From Pseudomonas sp. FP2335 (GTDB taxonomy: Bacteria > Pseudomonadota > Gammaproteobacteria > Pseudomonadales > Pseudomonadaceae): a stretch of DNA of 64,000 bases. The translations under genes and the position numbers were made by a program. The stretch covers positions 3,307,501 through 3,371,500 of the forward strand of contig NZ_CP117437.1 in the NCBI RefSeq assembly GCF_030687535.1, read 5' to 3'. Below the pieces are notes generated by a model that saw only the letters and a list, made by a program, of their open reading frames with translations, was not told where the DNA came from and did not search any database. Positions 9,335 through 19,700 of this stretch are shown here, one piece after another. Positions within the stretch are counted from its first letter, which is position 1; every line of letters starts with the position of its first letter.

Positions 9335-10415
9335 GTTCGCCTGGCCGTGGATCTTCGCCCTGTTGCCATTACCCTGGCTGATGCGCCTGGTGCTGCCGGT
9401 CGCCGACAGCGGTGAGCCGGCCTTGAAGGTCAGCTACCTCAACGACCTCGAAAGCCTCGCCCGCCGCCGCGCCCGCTCAAACCTGCCGGGCTGGCGCCAG
9501 CAAGCACCATTCGTTTTCCTGTGGCTGTTGCTGCTCAGTGCCGCCGCGCGCCCGGAATGGCTCGGCGAACCGCTGCCGATTGCCGCCAGTGGCCGCGACT
9601 TGCTGGTGGCGGTAGACGTGTCCGGCTCCATGGATTTCCCCGACATGCACTGGCAGGACGACGACATCAGTCGCCTGAGCCTGGTCAAGCACCTGCTCGG
9701 CGATTTCCTCGAGGCGCGCGAAGGCGACCGTGTCGGCCTGATCCTGTTCGGCAGCCAGGCCTACCTGCAAGCGCCGCTGACCTTCGACCGCCGCACCGTA
9801 CGCACCTGGCTGGATGAAGCACGCATCGGCATCGCCGGCAAGAACACCGCGATTGGCGACGCCATCGGCCTGGCCCTCAAGCGCCTGCGCCAACGCCCGG
9901 CGCAAAGCCGCGTGCTGATCCTGGTCACCGACGGCGCCAACAACGCCGGGCAGATCGACCCACTGACCGCCGCGCGCCTGGCCGCCGAAGAAGGGGTGAA
10001 AATCTACCCGATCGGCATCGGTGCCGACCCTGAGCAGACCGGTTCCCTGGGTATCCTTGGCGTCAACCCGAGCCTGGACCTTGACGAGCCCGCGCTCAAA
10101 GCGATTGCCGAGGCCACGGGTGGCCAGTATTTCCGCGCGCGCGATGGCGAAGAGCTGCAAGCCATCAAGCAGACCCTCGACAAACTCGAACCCGTCGAAC
10201 AGCAACCGACCCAGGCCCGCCCGGCTCTGGCGCTGTACAGCGCGCCCCTCGGCCTGGCCCTGGTGCTGAGCATGCTGCTGGTGATCCAGGAACGCTGGCC
10301 GAACAACGCGCTGCAACGGCTGTTCGACAAACTGTCGAGCAAGGGCCGCTTCCTGCAACAACACCCTGAATGGCGCCAACGCCTCAAACGCCTGCGTTTA
10401 CGGAGGCGTCGATGA
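9327..10415 (+). CDS. Membrane-anchored VWA-domain protein (BatA-like)
   Basis: This 362-residue protein has an N-terminal hydrophobic segment (about 4-20), a second near 55-75, a von Willebrand A domain (about 90-280) and a C-terminal membrane helix (about 300-320). The MIDAS motif is intact: VDVSGSM near residue 94, with the downstream Thr and Asp positions (TDGANNAG). BatA-type proteins present a VWA domain at the membrane and are linked to stress tolerance and envelope integrity in several bacteria. It starts inside the previous gene, and its TGA overlaps the next ATG at 10412. Confidence 0.88.
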   Translation: MFEFAWPWIFALLPLPWLMRLVLPVADSGEPALKVSYLNDLESLARRRARSNLPGWRQQAPFVFLWLLLLSAAARPEWLGEPLPIAASGRDLLVAVDVSGSMDFPDMHWQDDDISRLSLVKHLLGDFLEAREGDRVGLILFGSQAYLQAPLTFDRRTVRTWLDEARIGIAGKNTAIGDAIGLALKRLRQRPAQSRVLILVTDGANNAGQIDPLTAARLAAEEGVKIYPIGIGADPEQTGSLGILGVNPSLDLDEPALKAIAEATGGQYFRARDGEELQAIKQTLDKLEPVEQQPTQARPALALYSAPLGLALVLSMLLVIQERWPNNALQRLFDKLSSKGRFLQQHPEWRQRLKRLRLRRRR

Positions 10416-12151
10416 TCGACCTGTGGCCGCACTGGTTCCGCCCCTGGTGGCTGTTGCTGCTGCCGTTGCTCGGCTGGCTGCTGTGGCAACTGTGGCACCG
10501 GCAAAAACGCGCGGGGCGCTGGCAGATGATCTTGCCGCCGGCCTTCCATGCCGTGTTGCTCAGCGGCGGCAACGGCCGCGAAAGCAAAGCGCCGTGGGTG
10601 GTGCTCGGCATCGCCTGGCTGCTGGCCGTGCTGGCGTTGCTGGGCCCGAGTTGGCAGCGGGTTGAACAGTCCAGCCAGAAGCCATCCGACCCGTTGGTGG
10701 TATTGCTGGAACTCACTCCGGAAATGCTCGCCACCGACAGCCCGCCCAACCGCCTGGAGCAGGCACGGCGCAAGCTCTACGATTTGTTGCAGGCACGCAC
10801 CGACGCACAGACCGCCATCGTCGTCTACGCCGGCAGCGCCCACACCCTGGTGCCGCTGTCGGACGACCTCGCCACCAGCCGCAACCTGCTGGAAGCGCTG
10901 CGCCCCTCGATCATGCCCGAGCCCGGCCACCGCGCCGACCTGGCGGTCGAGAAAGCCCTGTTCCTGCTCAAACAAGGCGGGCTGGGCCAGGGACGCCTGC
11001 TGTTGATCGGCTCGTCGCTGTCCAAACAGGAACGCCAGGGCATTCGCCTGCTGCTGCAAGGTGCCCAGACCCCGAGCCTGTCGATCCTCGGCATCGGCAG
11101 CCGTGAAGGCACGCCCGTGACCCAGGAAAGCGGCGAGTTTCTCAAGGACGAACAAGGCGCGATTCTGGTACCACGTCTCGACAGCCCCACACTCAAGGCC
11201 TTTGCCAGTGAGATGGGCGGCCGCTACCGTGCCGCGCGCCTGGATGACAAGGACCTGCGCCAACTCGGCGTGCTCGACCCGCCCCAGGCCCTGCGCGACG
11301 ACGGCCAGCGCCTGCACCTCGACACCTGGGCCGACCAGGGTTACTGGCTGCTCCTGCCGCTGTTGCTGCTGGCGGCCTGCGCCGGGCGCCGCGGCTGGCT
11401 GTTCTGCCTGCCGTTGCTGCTGTTGACCGCGCCCCAGCCCAGCTATGCCTTTGAATTACAGGACCTGTGGCTGCGCCCCGACCAGCAAGGCCAATACCTG
11501 CTGAAGAAAAAGCGTCCGGCCGAAGCCGCCGAGCACTTCCAGGACTCGCAATGGCAGGGTGTGGCGCTGTATGAAGCGGGCAACTACGCCGAGGCCATCA
11601 AGCGTTTCGCCGAAGGCAATGACGCCTACTCCCACTACAATCGTGGTAATGCCCTGGCCAAGTCCGGCGCACTGGAAGCCGCCATCGATGCCTATGAACA
11701 GGCGCTGGAAGCCCAGCCCGACCTGCAACCGGCGTTGAAAAACAAAGCCCTGGTGGAAGCCTTGATGCAGGAACAGGCCGAGCCCGAGCCGGAGAAACCG
11801 GCAGAAAACCAGGATGACGAAACCCGCCAACCCGGCCAAACTGCGCAGCCGGGTGCCAGCGGGCAAAATGCCACAGGTGACGAGCAGACGTCCCAGGGCC
11901 AGGGCGAGGCCGGCACCGGCGAGACCCAGGCCGGGGCCACCCCCCCCACCGGCGGCAACGAAGTGCCGGGCAGCGAACTGGGGGATGAACAAACCACCAC
12001 CCCGCCGCTGCGCCCCAACGACGCCAGCCTTGACGGAGAACACCGCCAGGCCCTGGAACAATGGCTGCGGGAGATCCCGGACAACCCCGGTGAACTGCTG
12101 CGCCGCAAATTCTGGTACGAACAGCAACAACATCAGGACAAGACTCGATGA
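10412..12151 (+). CDS. VWA-TPR membrane protein (BatB/BatC-like fusion) with degenerate MIDAS
   Basis: This 579-residue protein combines two N-terminal membrane helices (about 8-24, 62-78), a VWA-like domain (about 90-280), another membrane pair (about 315-345) and a TPR stretch (about 365-460: NYAEAIKRF..YSHYNRGNALAKSG..AIDAYEQAL). A Gln/Glu/Gly/Thr-rich low-complexity tail follows. The expected DxSxS metal site reads LLELTPEML, so the MIDAS acidic/serine ligands are missing. ATG 10412 overlaps the previous TGA; an in-frame upstream start at 10370 would lie within that gene. It corresponds to separate BatB and BatC proteins elsewhere. Confidence 0.86.
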   Translation: MIDLWPHWFRPWWLLLLPLLGWLLWQLWHRQKRAGRWQMILPPAFHAVLLSGGNGRESKAPWVVLGIAWLLAVLALLGPSWQRVEQSSQKPSDPLVVLLELTPEMLATDSPPNRLEQARRKLYDLLQARTDAQTAIVVYAGSAHTLVPLSDDLATSRNLLEALRPSIMPEPGHRADLAVEKALFLLKQGGLGQGRLLLIGSSLSKQERQGIRLLLQGAQTPSLSILGIGSREGTPVTQESGEFLKDEQGAILVPRLDSPTLKAFASEMGGRYRAARLDDKDLRQLGVLDPPQALRDDGQRLHLDTWADQGYWLLLPLLLLAACAGRRGWLFCLPLLLLTAPQPSYAFELQDLWLRPDQQGQYLLKKKRPAEAAEHFQDSQWQGVALYEAGNYAEAIKRFAEGNDAYSHYNRGNALAKSGALEAAIDAYEQALEAQPDLQPALKNKALVEALMQEQAEPEPEKPAENQDDETRQPGQTAQPGASGQNATGDEQTSQGQGEAGTGETQAGATPPTGGNEVPGSELGDEQTTTPPLRPNDASLDGEHRQALEQWLREIPDNPGELLRRKFWYEQQQHQDKTR

Positions 12152-13788
12152 GCCGCCGCACCACCCTACTGCTTCTGCTCACGTTATCGGCAGGCCACGC
12201 CCAGGCGGCGAACCTGGTCGCCAGCGTCGACCGCAGCCGCCTCAACTCCGGGGAAACGGTCGAGCTGACGGTGGAATCGAGCGACGTCACCCAGTTCGGC
12301 AAGCCCGACCTGTCGCCGCTGGAGGCACAGTTCGAAGTCAGCGGCACGCGCCAGCTCAACCAACTCACCACCCTCGGCGGCGACAACCACGCGACCACGC
12401 GCTGGATCATCACCCTGCTGCCCAAGGAAAACGGCACGGTGATCATCCCGCCGCTGCAAGTGGGCGAATACTCGACCCAACCCATCAGCCTGCAAGTGGT
12501 GGAGACCGCCAGCCAGAACACCAGCGCCGAACTGGCACCGGTGTTCGTCGAAGCCAACCTCGACCAAACCACGGTGTACGTCCAGGCCCAGGCGCTGTTG
12601 ACGGTGCGGGTGTACCACTCGGTGTCGCTGTATGACGACAGCAGCCTCACGCCATTGCAAATCGCCGACGCCCGCGTCGAGCAACTGGGCGAGTCGCGCA
12701 CCTACGAAAAGGTCATCAACAGCATCCGCCACGGCGTGATCGAAACCCGCTACGCGATCTACCCGCAGCACAGCGGCACGCTGGACATTCCGGCGCAGAC
12801 CTTCAGTGCGACGCTGGTGGAGTCGCGCCCGCCCCAGGAAAACACCCTGCAAGGCACCAAGCCCGGCAAGCTGATCCACGTCAGCTCGGCGCCGCTGCCA
12901 TTGACGGTCAAGCCCAAGCCCGAACTCTACCCCGCCGACGCGCCCTGGCTGCCCGCGCGCAGCCTGACCCTGAGCGAAAGCTGGAACCCCGAGCCTGAGC
13001 ATGTGCAGGTTGGCGATTCCCTGACCCGCAGTCTCATCGTCAGGGCCGAAGGCCTCTCCAGCGCGCAACTGCCGGCGCTGCCCAGCACCGACATCAACGG
13101 CCTGCGCCGTTACCCGGACCAACCGGTGCTCGGCAACCAGACCAGCGACCGCGGCCTGATCGGCAGCCGCGAAGACCGCGAGGCCCTGGTGCCCAACCGC
13201 GTCGGCCCGTTGGAACTGCCGGCGGTAGACGTGGTGTGGTGGAACACCCACGAAGACCACCTTGAACATACCAGCCTGCCGGCGCGCACCCTGCAAGTGG
13301 CCAACAACCCAAGCCTGGTGGTGGACACCCCCGCCACGCCGACCATCATCACCGCACCGGACGACAGTCGCTTGTGGCTGTGGCAACTGAGCACGCTGAT
13401 CCTGGCCTGCACCACCCTGCTCGGCTTTGGCCTGTGGTGGCGCGCACGTCGCCAGCCCGCCGTGCTGCGCGCCGCGCAAACCGGCCCGAGCCCACGTACG
13501 CTGCTCGACGACCTCAAGCGCGCCACCCAGGCCAACGACCCCCAGGCCACCCGCCAGGCCCTCGACGCCTGGGCGCGCCAGCAACCGGAAACCCTGGCCG
13601 AGATGGCCGCCCGGTTTGTACCACTGTCCGACGCCCTCGACGGCCTCAACGGCGCGCTCTACAGCGAAAGCGGCCAATACTGGCTGGGCGAAGAACTGTG
13701 GCGCGCGGTCAAGGCCATCCCCGTGGCCGAACGCGAGCTGGACCCTGCGACGGACACCACCAGCTTGCCGCCGCTCTACCCCAAATAA
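12148..13788 (+). CDS. BatD-type secreted/membrane protein
   Basis: This 546-residue protein begins with a clear signal peptide (LLLLLTLSAGHAQA, cleavage near residue 20), has a long beta-rich periplasmic region (immunoglobulin-like repeats, about 25-400), one membrane helix near 412-432 (LSTLILACTTLLGFGLWW) and a cytoplasmic tail of about 110 residues. This is the BatD layout. ATG 12148 overlaps the preceding TGA, and it is the last gene of the MoxR operon. A tandem REP array begins about 30 bases past its stop and may stabilise the end of the transcript. Confidence 0.88.
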   Translation: MSRRTTLLLLLTLSAGHAQAANLVASVDRSRLNSGETVELTVESSDVTQFGKPDLSPLEAQFEVSGTRQLNQLTTLGGDNHATTRWIITLLPKENGTVIIPPLQVGEYSTQPISLQVVETASQNTSAELAPVFVEANLDQTTVYVQAQALLTVRVYHSVSLYDDSSLTPLQIADARVEQLGESRTYEKVINSIRHGVIETRYAIYPQHSGTLDIPAQTFSATLVESRPPQENTLQGTKPGKLIHVSSAPLPLTVKPKPELYPADAPWLPARSLTLSESWNPEPEHVQVGDSLTRSLIVRAEGLSSAQLPALPSTDINGLRRYPDQPVLGNQTSDRGLIGSREDREALVPNRVGPLELPAVDVVWWNTHEDHLEHTSLPARTLQVANNPSLVVDTPATPTIITAPDDSRLWLWQLSTLILACTTLLGFGLWWRARRQPAVLRAAQTGPSPRTLLDDLKRATQANDPQATRQALDAWARQQPETLAEMAARFVPLSDALDGLNGALYSESGQYWLGEELWRAVKAIPVAERELDPATDTTSLPPLYPK

Positions 13789-13817
13789 CCAGGGCCGGCC
13801 TGAGACCACACAATCAA

Positions 13818-15432
13818 CCTGTGGGAGATTCTATGGCTGAGGGCAACCCCTCCACCAACAGTCCCGCCGTCTTCGCAGCCTCGCTAAAGCTCGACAGCTC
13901 CCACAGGGGATTGGCAGTGCCTGGACGATCTCCAGCCAAGCACTGACAGCCCAGCAACCCCAATCACCTGTGGGAGCGGGCTTGCCCGCGAAAGCGGTGG
14001 TTCAGCCAACACCTCTACCAGCAATGCCACCGCCTTCGCAGCCTCGCTAAAGCTCGACAGCTCCCACAGTGGATTGGCAGTGCCTGAACGATCTCCAGCC
14101 AAGCACTGACAGCCCAGCAACACCAATCACCTGTGGGAGCGGGCTTGCCCGCGAAAGCGGTGGTTCAGCCAACACCTCTATCAACAGTGCCACCGTCTTC
14201 GCAGCCTCGCTAAAGCTCGACAGCTCCCACAGGGGATTGGCAGTGCCTGGGCGATCTCCAGCCAAGCACTGACAGCCCAGCAACCCCAATCACCTGTGGG
14301 AGCGGGCTTGCCCGCGAAAGCGGTGGTTCAGCCAACACCTCTACCAGCAATGCCACCGCCTTCGCAGCCTCGCTAAAGCTCGACAGCTCCCACAGGGGAT
14401 GGGCAGTGCCTGGACGATCTCCAGCCAAGCACTGACAGCCCAGCAACCCCAATCACCTGTGGGAGCGGGCTTGCCCGCGAAAGCGGTGGTTCAGCCAACA
14501 CCTCTATCAACAGTGCCACCGTCTTCGCAGCCTCGCTAAAGCTCGACAGCTCCCACAGGGGATGGGCAGTGCCTGGACGATCTCCAGCCAAGCACTGACA
14601 GCCCAGCAACCCCAATCACCTGTGGGAGCGGGCTTGCCCGCGAAAGCGGTGGTTCAGCCAACATCTCCACCAGCAGTGCCGCCGCCTTCGCAGCCTCGCT
14701 AAAGCTCGACAGCTCCCACAGGGGATGGGCAGTGCCTGGACGATCTCCAGCCAAGCACTGACAGCCCAGCAACCCCAATCACCTGTGGGAGCGGGCTTGC
14801 CCGCGAAAGCGGTGGTTCAGCCAACACCTCTACCAGCAATGCCACCGCCTTCGCAGCCTCGCTAAAGCTCGACAGCTCCCACAGGGGATGGGCAGTGCCT
14901 GGACGATCTCCAGCCAAGCACTGACAGCCCAGCAACCCCAATCACCTGTGGGAGCGGGCTTGCCCGCGAAAGCGGTGGTTCAGCCAACACCTCTATCAAC
15001 AGTGCCACCGCCTTCGCAGCCTCGCTAAAGCTCGACAGCTCCCACAGGGGATTGGCAGTGCCTGAACGATCTCCAGCCAAGCACTGACAGCCCAGCAACA
15101 CCAATCACCTGTGGGAGCGGGCTTGCCCGCGAAAGCGATGGTTCAGCCAACACCTCTATCAACAGTGCCACCGCCTTCGCAGCCTCGCTAAAGCTCGACA
15201 GCTCCCACAGAGGATTGGCAATGCCTGGGCGATCTCCAGTCGAACACTCGCTCCCCAGCAACACCAATCACCTGTGGGAGCGGGCTTGCCCGCGAAAGCG
15301 GTGGTTCAGCCAACACCTCTATCAACAGTGCCACCGTCTTCGCAGCCTCGCTAAAGCTCGACAGCTCCCACAGGGGATGGGCAGTGCCTGGACGATCTCC
15401 AGCCGAACACTCGCTCCCCAGCACCTCCCACA
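13818..15432 (+). repeat. Tandem array 1 of a 163-bp REP-derived unit (nine full units plus a degenerate first)
   Basis: Copies of the block beginning CCTGTGGGAGCGGGCTTGCC start at 13967, 14130, 14293, 14456, 14619, 14782, 14945, 15108 and 15271, exactly 163 bases apart; a shortened, diverged copy starts at 13818. Each unit holds a standard REP half, a second REP variant with arm TTCGCAGCCTCGCTAAAGC, and a spacer able to form a third hairpin (CAGTGC...GCACTG, for example 13915-13945). Units differ by scattered substitutions and not by indels. The last two carry CCGAACACTCGCTCCCC or its CGAACACTCG-type variant. The 80-residue frames here are repeat artefacts. Confidence 0.95.
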
Positions 15433-15514
15433 TTGGATCTTGGCTAGCCACCGGCACCGTGCGTGCTTTTACAGGTAAACTCCCCTCCTTTTCATCTTCT
15501 CCAGGGAGTTTGCC

Positions 15515-16756
15515 TTGCGTCTGTTCCACACCTCCGACTGGCACCTTGGGCAAAACCTGCACGGCCAGGAGCGCGACTTCGAGCACGCCTGCTTCCTCAA
15601 ATGGCTGCTCGAGCAATTAAAGGCCCAGCGCCCGGATGTGCTGTTGATCGCCGGCGACATCTTCGACACGGTCAACCCGCCGCTCAAAGCCCAGGAGCAG
15701 CTGTACGATTTCATCATCAGTGCCCACGAACAAAACCCCGACCTCACCATCGTGATGATCGCCGGCAACCATGACTCCGGTTCGCGTATCGAGCTGCCCG
15801 CGCCGTTGATGCGCCGCTTGCGCACCCACGCCCTGGGTCGCGTGCTGTGGCTGGATGACGGCCAACTGGATGCCGAACGCCTGCTGATCCCCCTGCCGAA
15901 TGCCAAAGGCAAGATTGTCGGCTGGTGCCTGGCGTTGCCGTTTTTGCGCCCCGCGGAAGTCACGGGCGCGCACCTGGGTGACGATTACCTGCGCGGTATC
16001 GGCCAGGTGCATGAGGCGCTCATCGCTGCCGCCAACGCCAAGCGTAAAAAAGGCCAGGCGCTGGTTGCCATCAGCCACGCGCACATGGCTGGGGGCTCGG
16101 TATCGGAAGACTCCGAACGCAGCTTGATCATCGGCAATGCCGAGGCGCTGCCGGCCAAGCTGTTTGATAGAAGCGTCGCTTATGTTGCCCTCGGCCATTT
16201 GCACAAGCCGCAAAAGGTCAATGGTGAAGAACGTATTCGCTACAGCGGCTCGCCGATCCCACTGTCGTTTTCCGAAATTGGCTACAAGCACCAGATTCTC
16301 GACGTGTTGTTCCAAGGCGAGCGACTGGTCAGCGTCGAACCGTTGCTGATTCCGCGGTCGGTCAACCTGCAACGCCTGGAAGCCGCGCCCCTGGCCGACA
16401 TTCTCACGGCCTTGAGCGAGTTGCCCGACGTCGACCTGCTCGCCGAAACCCAGCACCACCCCTGGCTGGAAGTGCGCGTGCGCCTCGACGAACCCCAACC
16501 CGACCTGCGCCAGCAAATCGAAGCCGCTCTGCAAGGCAAGGCCGTGCGCCTGGTGCGTATCGCCGCCGAGTACGCAGGCACCGGCCCACGGGAGGAGGAA
16601 GGCGAAGCGCGGCTGATAGAACTCGACCAGCTCACCCCCCAGGAACTGTTCAGCCGCGCCTGGCAGGACAGCTATGGCAGCGAAGTGGATGAACAGACCT
16701 TGAAGGATTTCGCCGTGCTGCTCCAGGACGTGCAACAGGAGGATGAACAGCCATGA
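15515..16756 (+). CDS. sbcD: SbcD, nuclease subunit of the SbcCD (Rad50-Mre11 type) complex
   Basis: This 413-residue protein has the Mre11-type metallophosphoesterase motifs in order: TSDWHLGQ (about 6-13), GDIFD (about 46-50), GNHDSG (about 84-89), SHAHMAG (about 187-193) and GHLH (about 224-227). With SbcC it cleaves DNA hairpins and protein-blocked ends. I chose TTG 15515, preceded by an excellent CAGGGAG Shine-Dalgarno; the first motif lies at the expected distance. The stop overlaps the sbcC ATG (ATGA). The upstream DNA is the 163-bp palindromic array; a short palindrome, TGGCTAGCCA, is at 15441-15450. Confidence 0.96.
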   Translation: MRLFHTSDWHLGQNLHGQERDFEHACFLKWLLEQLKAQRPDVLLIAGDIFDTVNPPLKAQEQLYDFIISAHEQNPDLTIVMIAGNHDSGSRIELPAPLMRRLRTHALGRVLWLDDGQLDAERLLIPLPNAKGKIVGWCLALPFLRPAEVTGAHLGDDYLRGIGQVHEALIAAANAKRKKGQALVAISHAHMAGGSVSEDSERSLIIGNAEALPAKLFDRSVAYVALGHLHKPQKVNGEERIRYSGSPIPLSFSEIGYKHQILDVLFQGERLVSVEPLLIPRSVNLQRLEAAPLADILTALSELPDVDLLAETQHHPWLEVRVRLDEPQPDLRQQIEAALQGKAVRLVRIAAEYAGTGPREEEGEARLIELDQLTPQELFSRAWQDSYGSEVDEQTLKDFAVLLQDVQQEDEQP

Positions 16757-19700
16757 AGATCCTCGCCATCCGCCTGAAAAACCTGGCCTCCCTGGCCGGC
16801 CCGTTTGAAATCGACTTCACCGCCGAACCCCTGGCCAGCGCCGGGTTGTTTGCAATCACCGGCCCCACCGGCGCCGGTAAAAGCACCCTGCTCGACGCAC
16901 TGTGCCTGGCGCTGTTCGGCGCAGTGCCCCGGCTGGGCGACACCGGCCAGGCCAAGATGCCCGATGCCGACAGCGACATCTCCATCGGCGATCCGCGCAC
17001 CTTGCTGCGCCGTGGCACGGGTGGCGGCTATGCCGAGGTGGATTTTGTCGGCGTCAGTGGCCGTCGCTACCGTGCGCGCTGGGAAGCCAACCGCGCCCGC
17101 GACAAGGCCAGCGGCAAATTGCAGAACAGCCGCCAGAGCCTGATCGACCTGGACAGCGAACAACTGCTGGCCAGCCAGAAAACCGAATACAAGACCCAGT
17201 TGGAACTGGCCCTGGGCCTGAACTTCGAACAGTTCACCCGCGCCGTATTGCTGGCCCAGAGCGAATTCAGTGCGTTCCTCAAGGCCAACGACAACGAACG
17301 CAGCGAGCTGCTGGAGAAACTCACCGACACCGCGCTGTACACCCGCCTCGGCCGCCGTGCGTTCGACAAGGCCAAGGAGGCCAAGGACGCCCACAAACAC
17401 TTGCAAGACCAGGCCACCGGCGTGGTGCCCCTGGCCCCTGAAGCCCGCGCCGAGCTGGACGAGCAGTTCATCCAGGCCCAGCAACAGCTCAAGGTCCAGC
17501 AGGCCCAGCTAAAGCAGCTGGAGTTGCAGCACACCTGGCTCAAGGAGCTGCGTGAATGGCAACAACGCCAACTCGACGCCACCGAACAGCTCCAGCGCGC
17601 GCAAGCGGACTGGGATAACCAGGGCCAACAACGCCAGGACCTGAGCCGCCTCGAACAATTGGCACCGCAGCGCCACCAGTTCACACGCCAAGCCGAGCTG
17701 CTCGGCATGCTGACGCCTTTGGCCGCGCAGATTCAGGCGTCCAACACCCAACAGACCGAGCTGCTTACCCGGCAGGCCCAGGCCCAGCAGCAACAAGCCG
17801 CCGCCCAGGCCGCATTGGCCGACGCGGTCAAACAGCAAGTCGACGCAGGGCCGCTGCTGCAACAGGCCTTCGCCGAACAGAACACCCTCGCTCACCTGGC
17901 CAAAGACCTGGCCAAACGCAACGACGACAAACAGCAACAGCAAAGCGCCTGCACCGAAGGCCAGAACCTGCTCAAAGCCTTGCAGGAAAAGCAGGCCGCC
18001 GTCACTGAGCGCCTGCAACGCCTCGCCGCCGGGCTGGAGCGCAGCGCCGCACTCGCGCCGCTGGGCGATGCCTGGACCGTTTACCGTGAGCGTCTGCAAC
18101 AGTTGATGCTGATCGGCAATCGCCTGAACAAGGGCCAGGCCGAACTGCCGCAGTTGGAACAGCGCGCCACTGCCGCCGCCGAACGGTTCACCCAGCAACG
18201 CGAAGCCCTGGACCTGTTGTACCAAGAGGCCGGCGCCGAACCCCACGCCGTGGCCGAGCAAATCCAGCTGCTCGCCAGCCTGCTGCAAGACAATCGCAAG
18301 CAACAGCGTGCCTTCGAAGACCTCACGCGCCTGTGGGACAGCCAGCAGCAACTGGATCAACAGTCCGGCGCGCTGACACAAAAGCTTGCCGACGCCCAGC
18401 AGCAACGCGAACAGCTGAACCAGACCGGCCTGCAAACCAAGGCCGAGTTGACGGTAGCCGAGCAGACGCTGACGGTGACCAAACAGCTGCTGGAACGCCA
18501 ACGCCTGGCGCGCAGTGCCAGCGTCGAGGAACTGCGCGAGCAGTTGCAGGACGATCAACCGTGCCCGGTGTGCGGCAGCCACGAACACCCGTATCACCAG
18601 CCCGAAGCGCTGCTGCAAAGTCTCGGTCGGCATGACGAGAATGAAGAGGCCACGGCGCAAAAAGCCGTCGACACCCTCAAGGAAAAACTCACCGAACTGC
18701 GGGGTGAAGTGGGCGGCCTGATCGCCCAGCAAAAAGAGTTCCTGCAACAGCAGGAACAACTCGCTGCGCAACAAAGCGCCCTGGCGCCCAGCCTGGACGC
18801 ACACCCGCTGTCAGCCCTGCTGTTCAATCAGGACGCGGCCAAGCGCAGCGCATGGCTGGCCCAGCAGCTCAGCCAACTGACACAAAGCATCAGCCAGGAC
18901 GAACAACGCCAAGGCGCCCTGCTCAACCTGCAACAAAATGCCGGGCGCTTGCAGCAACAACTGCAAGCCGCCCAGGACGCCAGCCAGCAAGCCCGCCAAT
19001 TGCTGGTGGACCAGCAGCGCGAACTGTCCAGCGACCGCGAACGCCTCGACGAAGAACTCAATGGGTTCGCCAGCCTGTTGCCCACCGAGACACTGGAAGG
19101 CTTGCGCAGCGAACCGGCGGCGACCTTCATGCAGTTGGACCAGCAGGTCAGCCAGCGCCTTGAACAGTTGGGCCAGCAAAAAGATGAACTGGCCGAACAA
19201 CAAGAACGCCAGCACGCCATCGAGAAAGAACAGACCCACCAGCAACATCGCCAGCAACAGCTCGACGCACTGCTGCAACAACTGCGCGACGTGACCGCAC
19301 AGCATCAGGCCGCGCAGCACACGCTCAGCACCTTGTTGGGCGAGCATCCGAGCGCCGAACACTGGCAACAGCAGTTGGAACAGGCCGTGACCCAGTCACG
19401 CCAAAGCGAAGCCGACGCCAACACGCAACTGCACGAGTTGCACAACGCCTTGATCCAGTTGGCTGCCGACCTCAAGGCCCAGCAGGAACGCCAGCAGGCG
19501 CTGCTGACCGAACAGCACACGCTCGACAGCCGCATCAGCGAATGGCGCGCCCTGCATCCCGAGCTGGATGACAGCGGCCTCGCACGCCTGCTGGCCTTCG
19601 ATGAGGCGCAGGTCAGTGCGCTGCGCCAGCAGGTGCAGCACAGTGAAAAAGCCGTCGAACAAGCCAAAGTGCTGCTGCAAGAGCGCGAGCAGCGCCTGGC

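Noticed and set aside
13884..15267. Series of nearly identical 80-residue open frames on the minus strand
   Set aside because: They repeat every 163 bases because of the REP array; the period is not a multiple of three, so the frame moves with each unit, and no ribosome sites are seen.
13818..15432. Array 1 considered as a CRISPR array
   Set aside because: The unit is 163 bases with no short repeat/variable-spacer alternation, the spacers are near-identical, and no cas genes are nearby.
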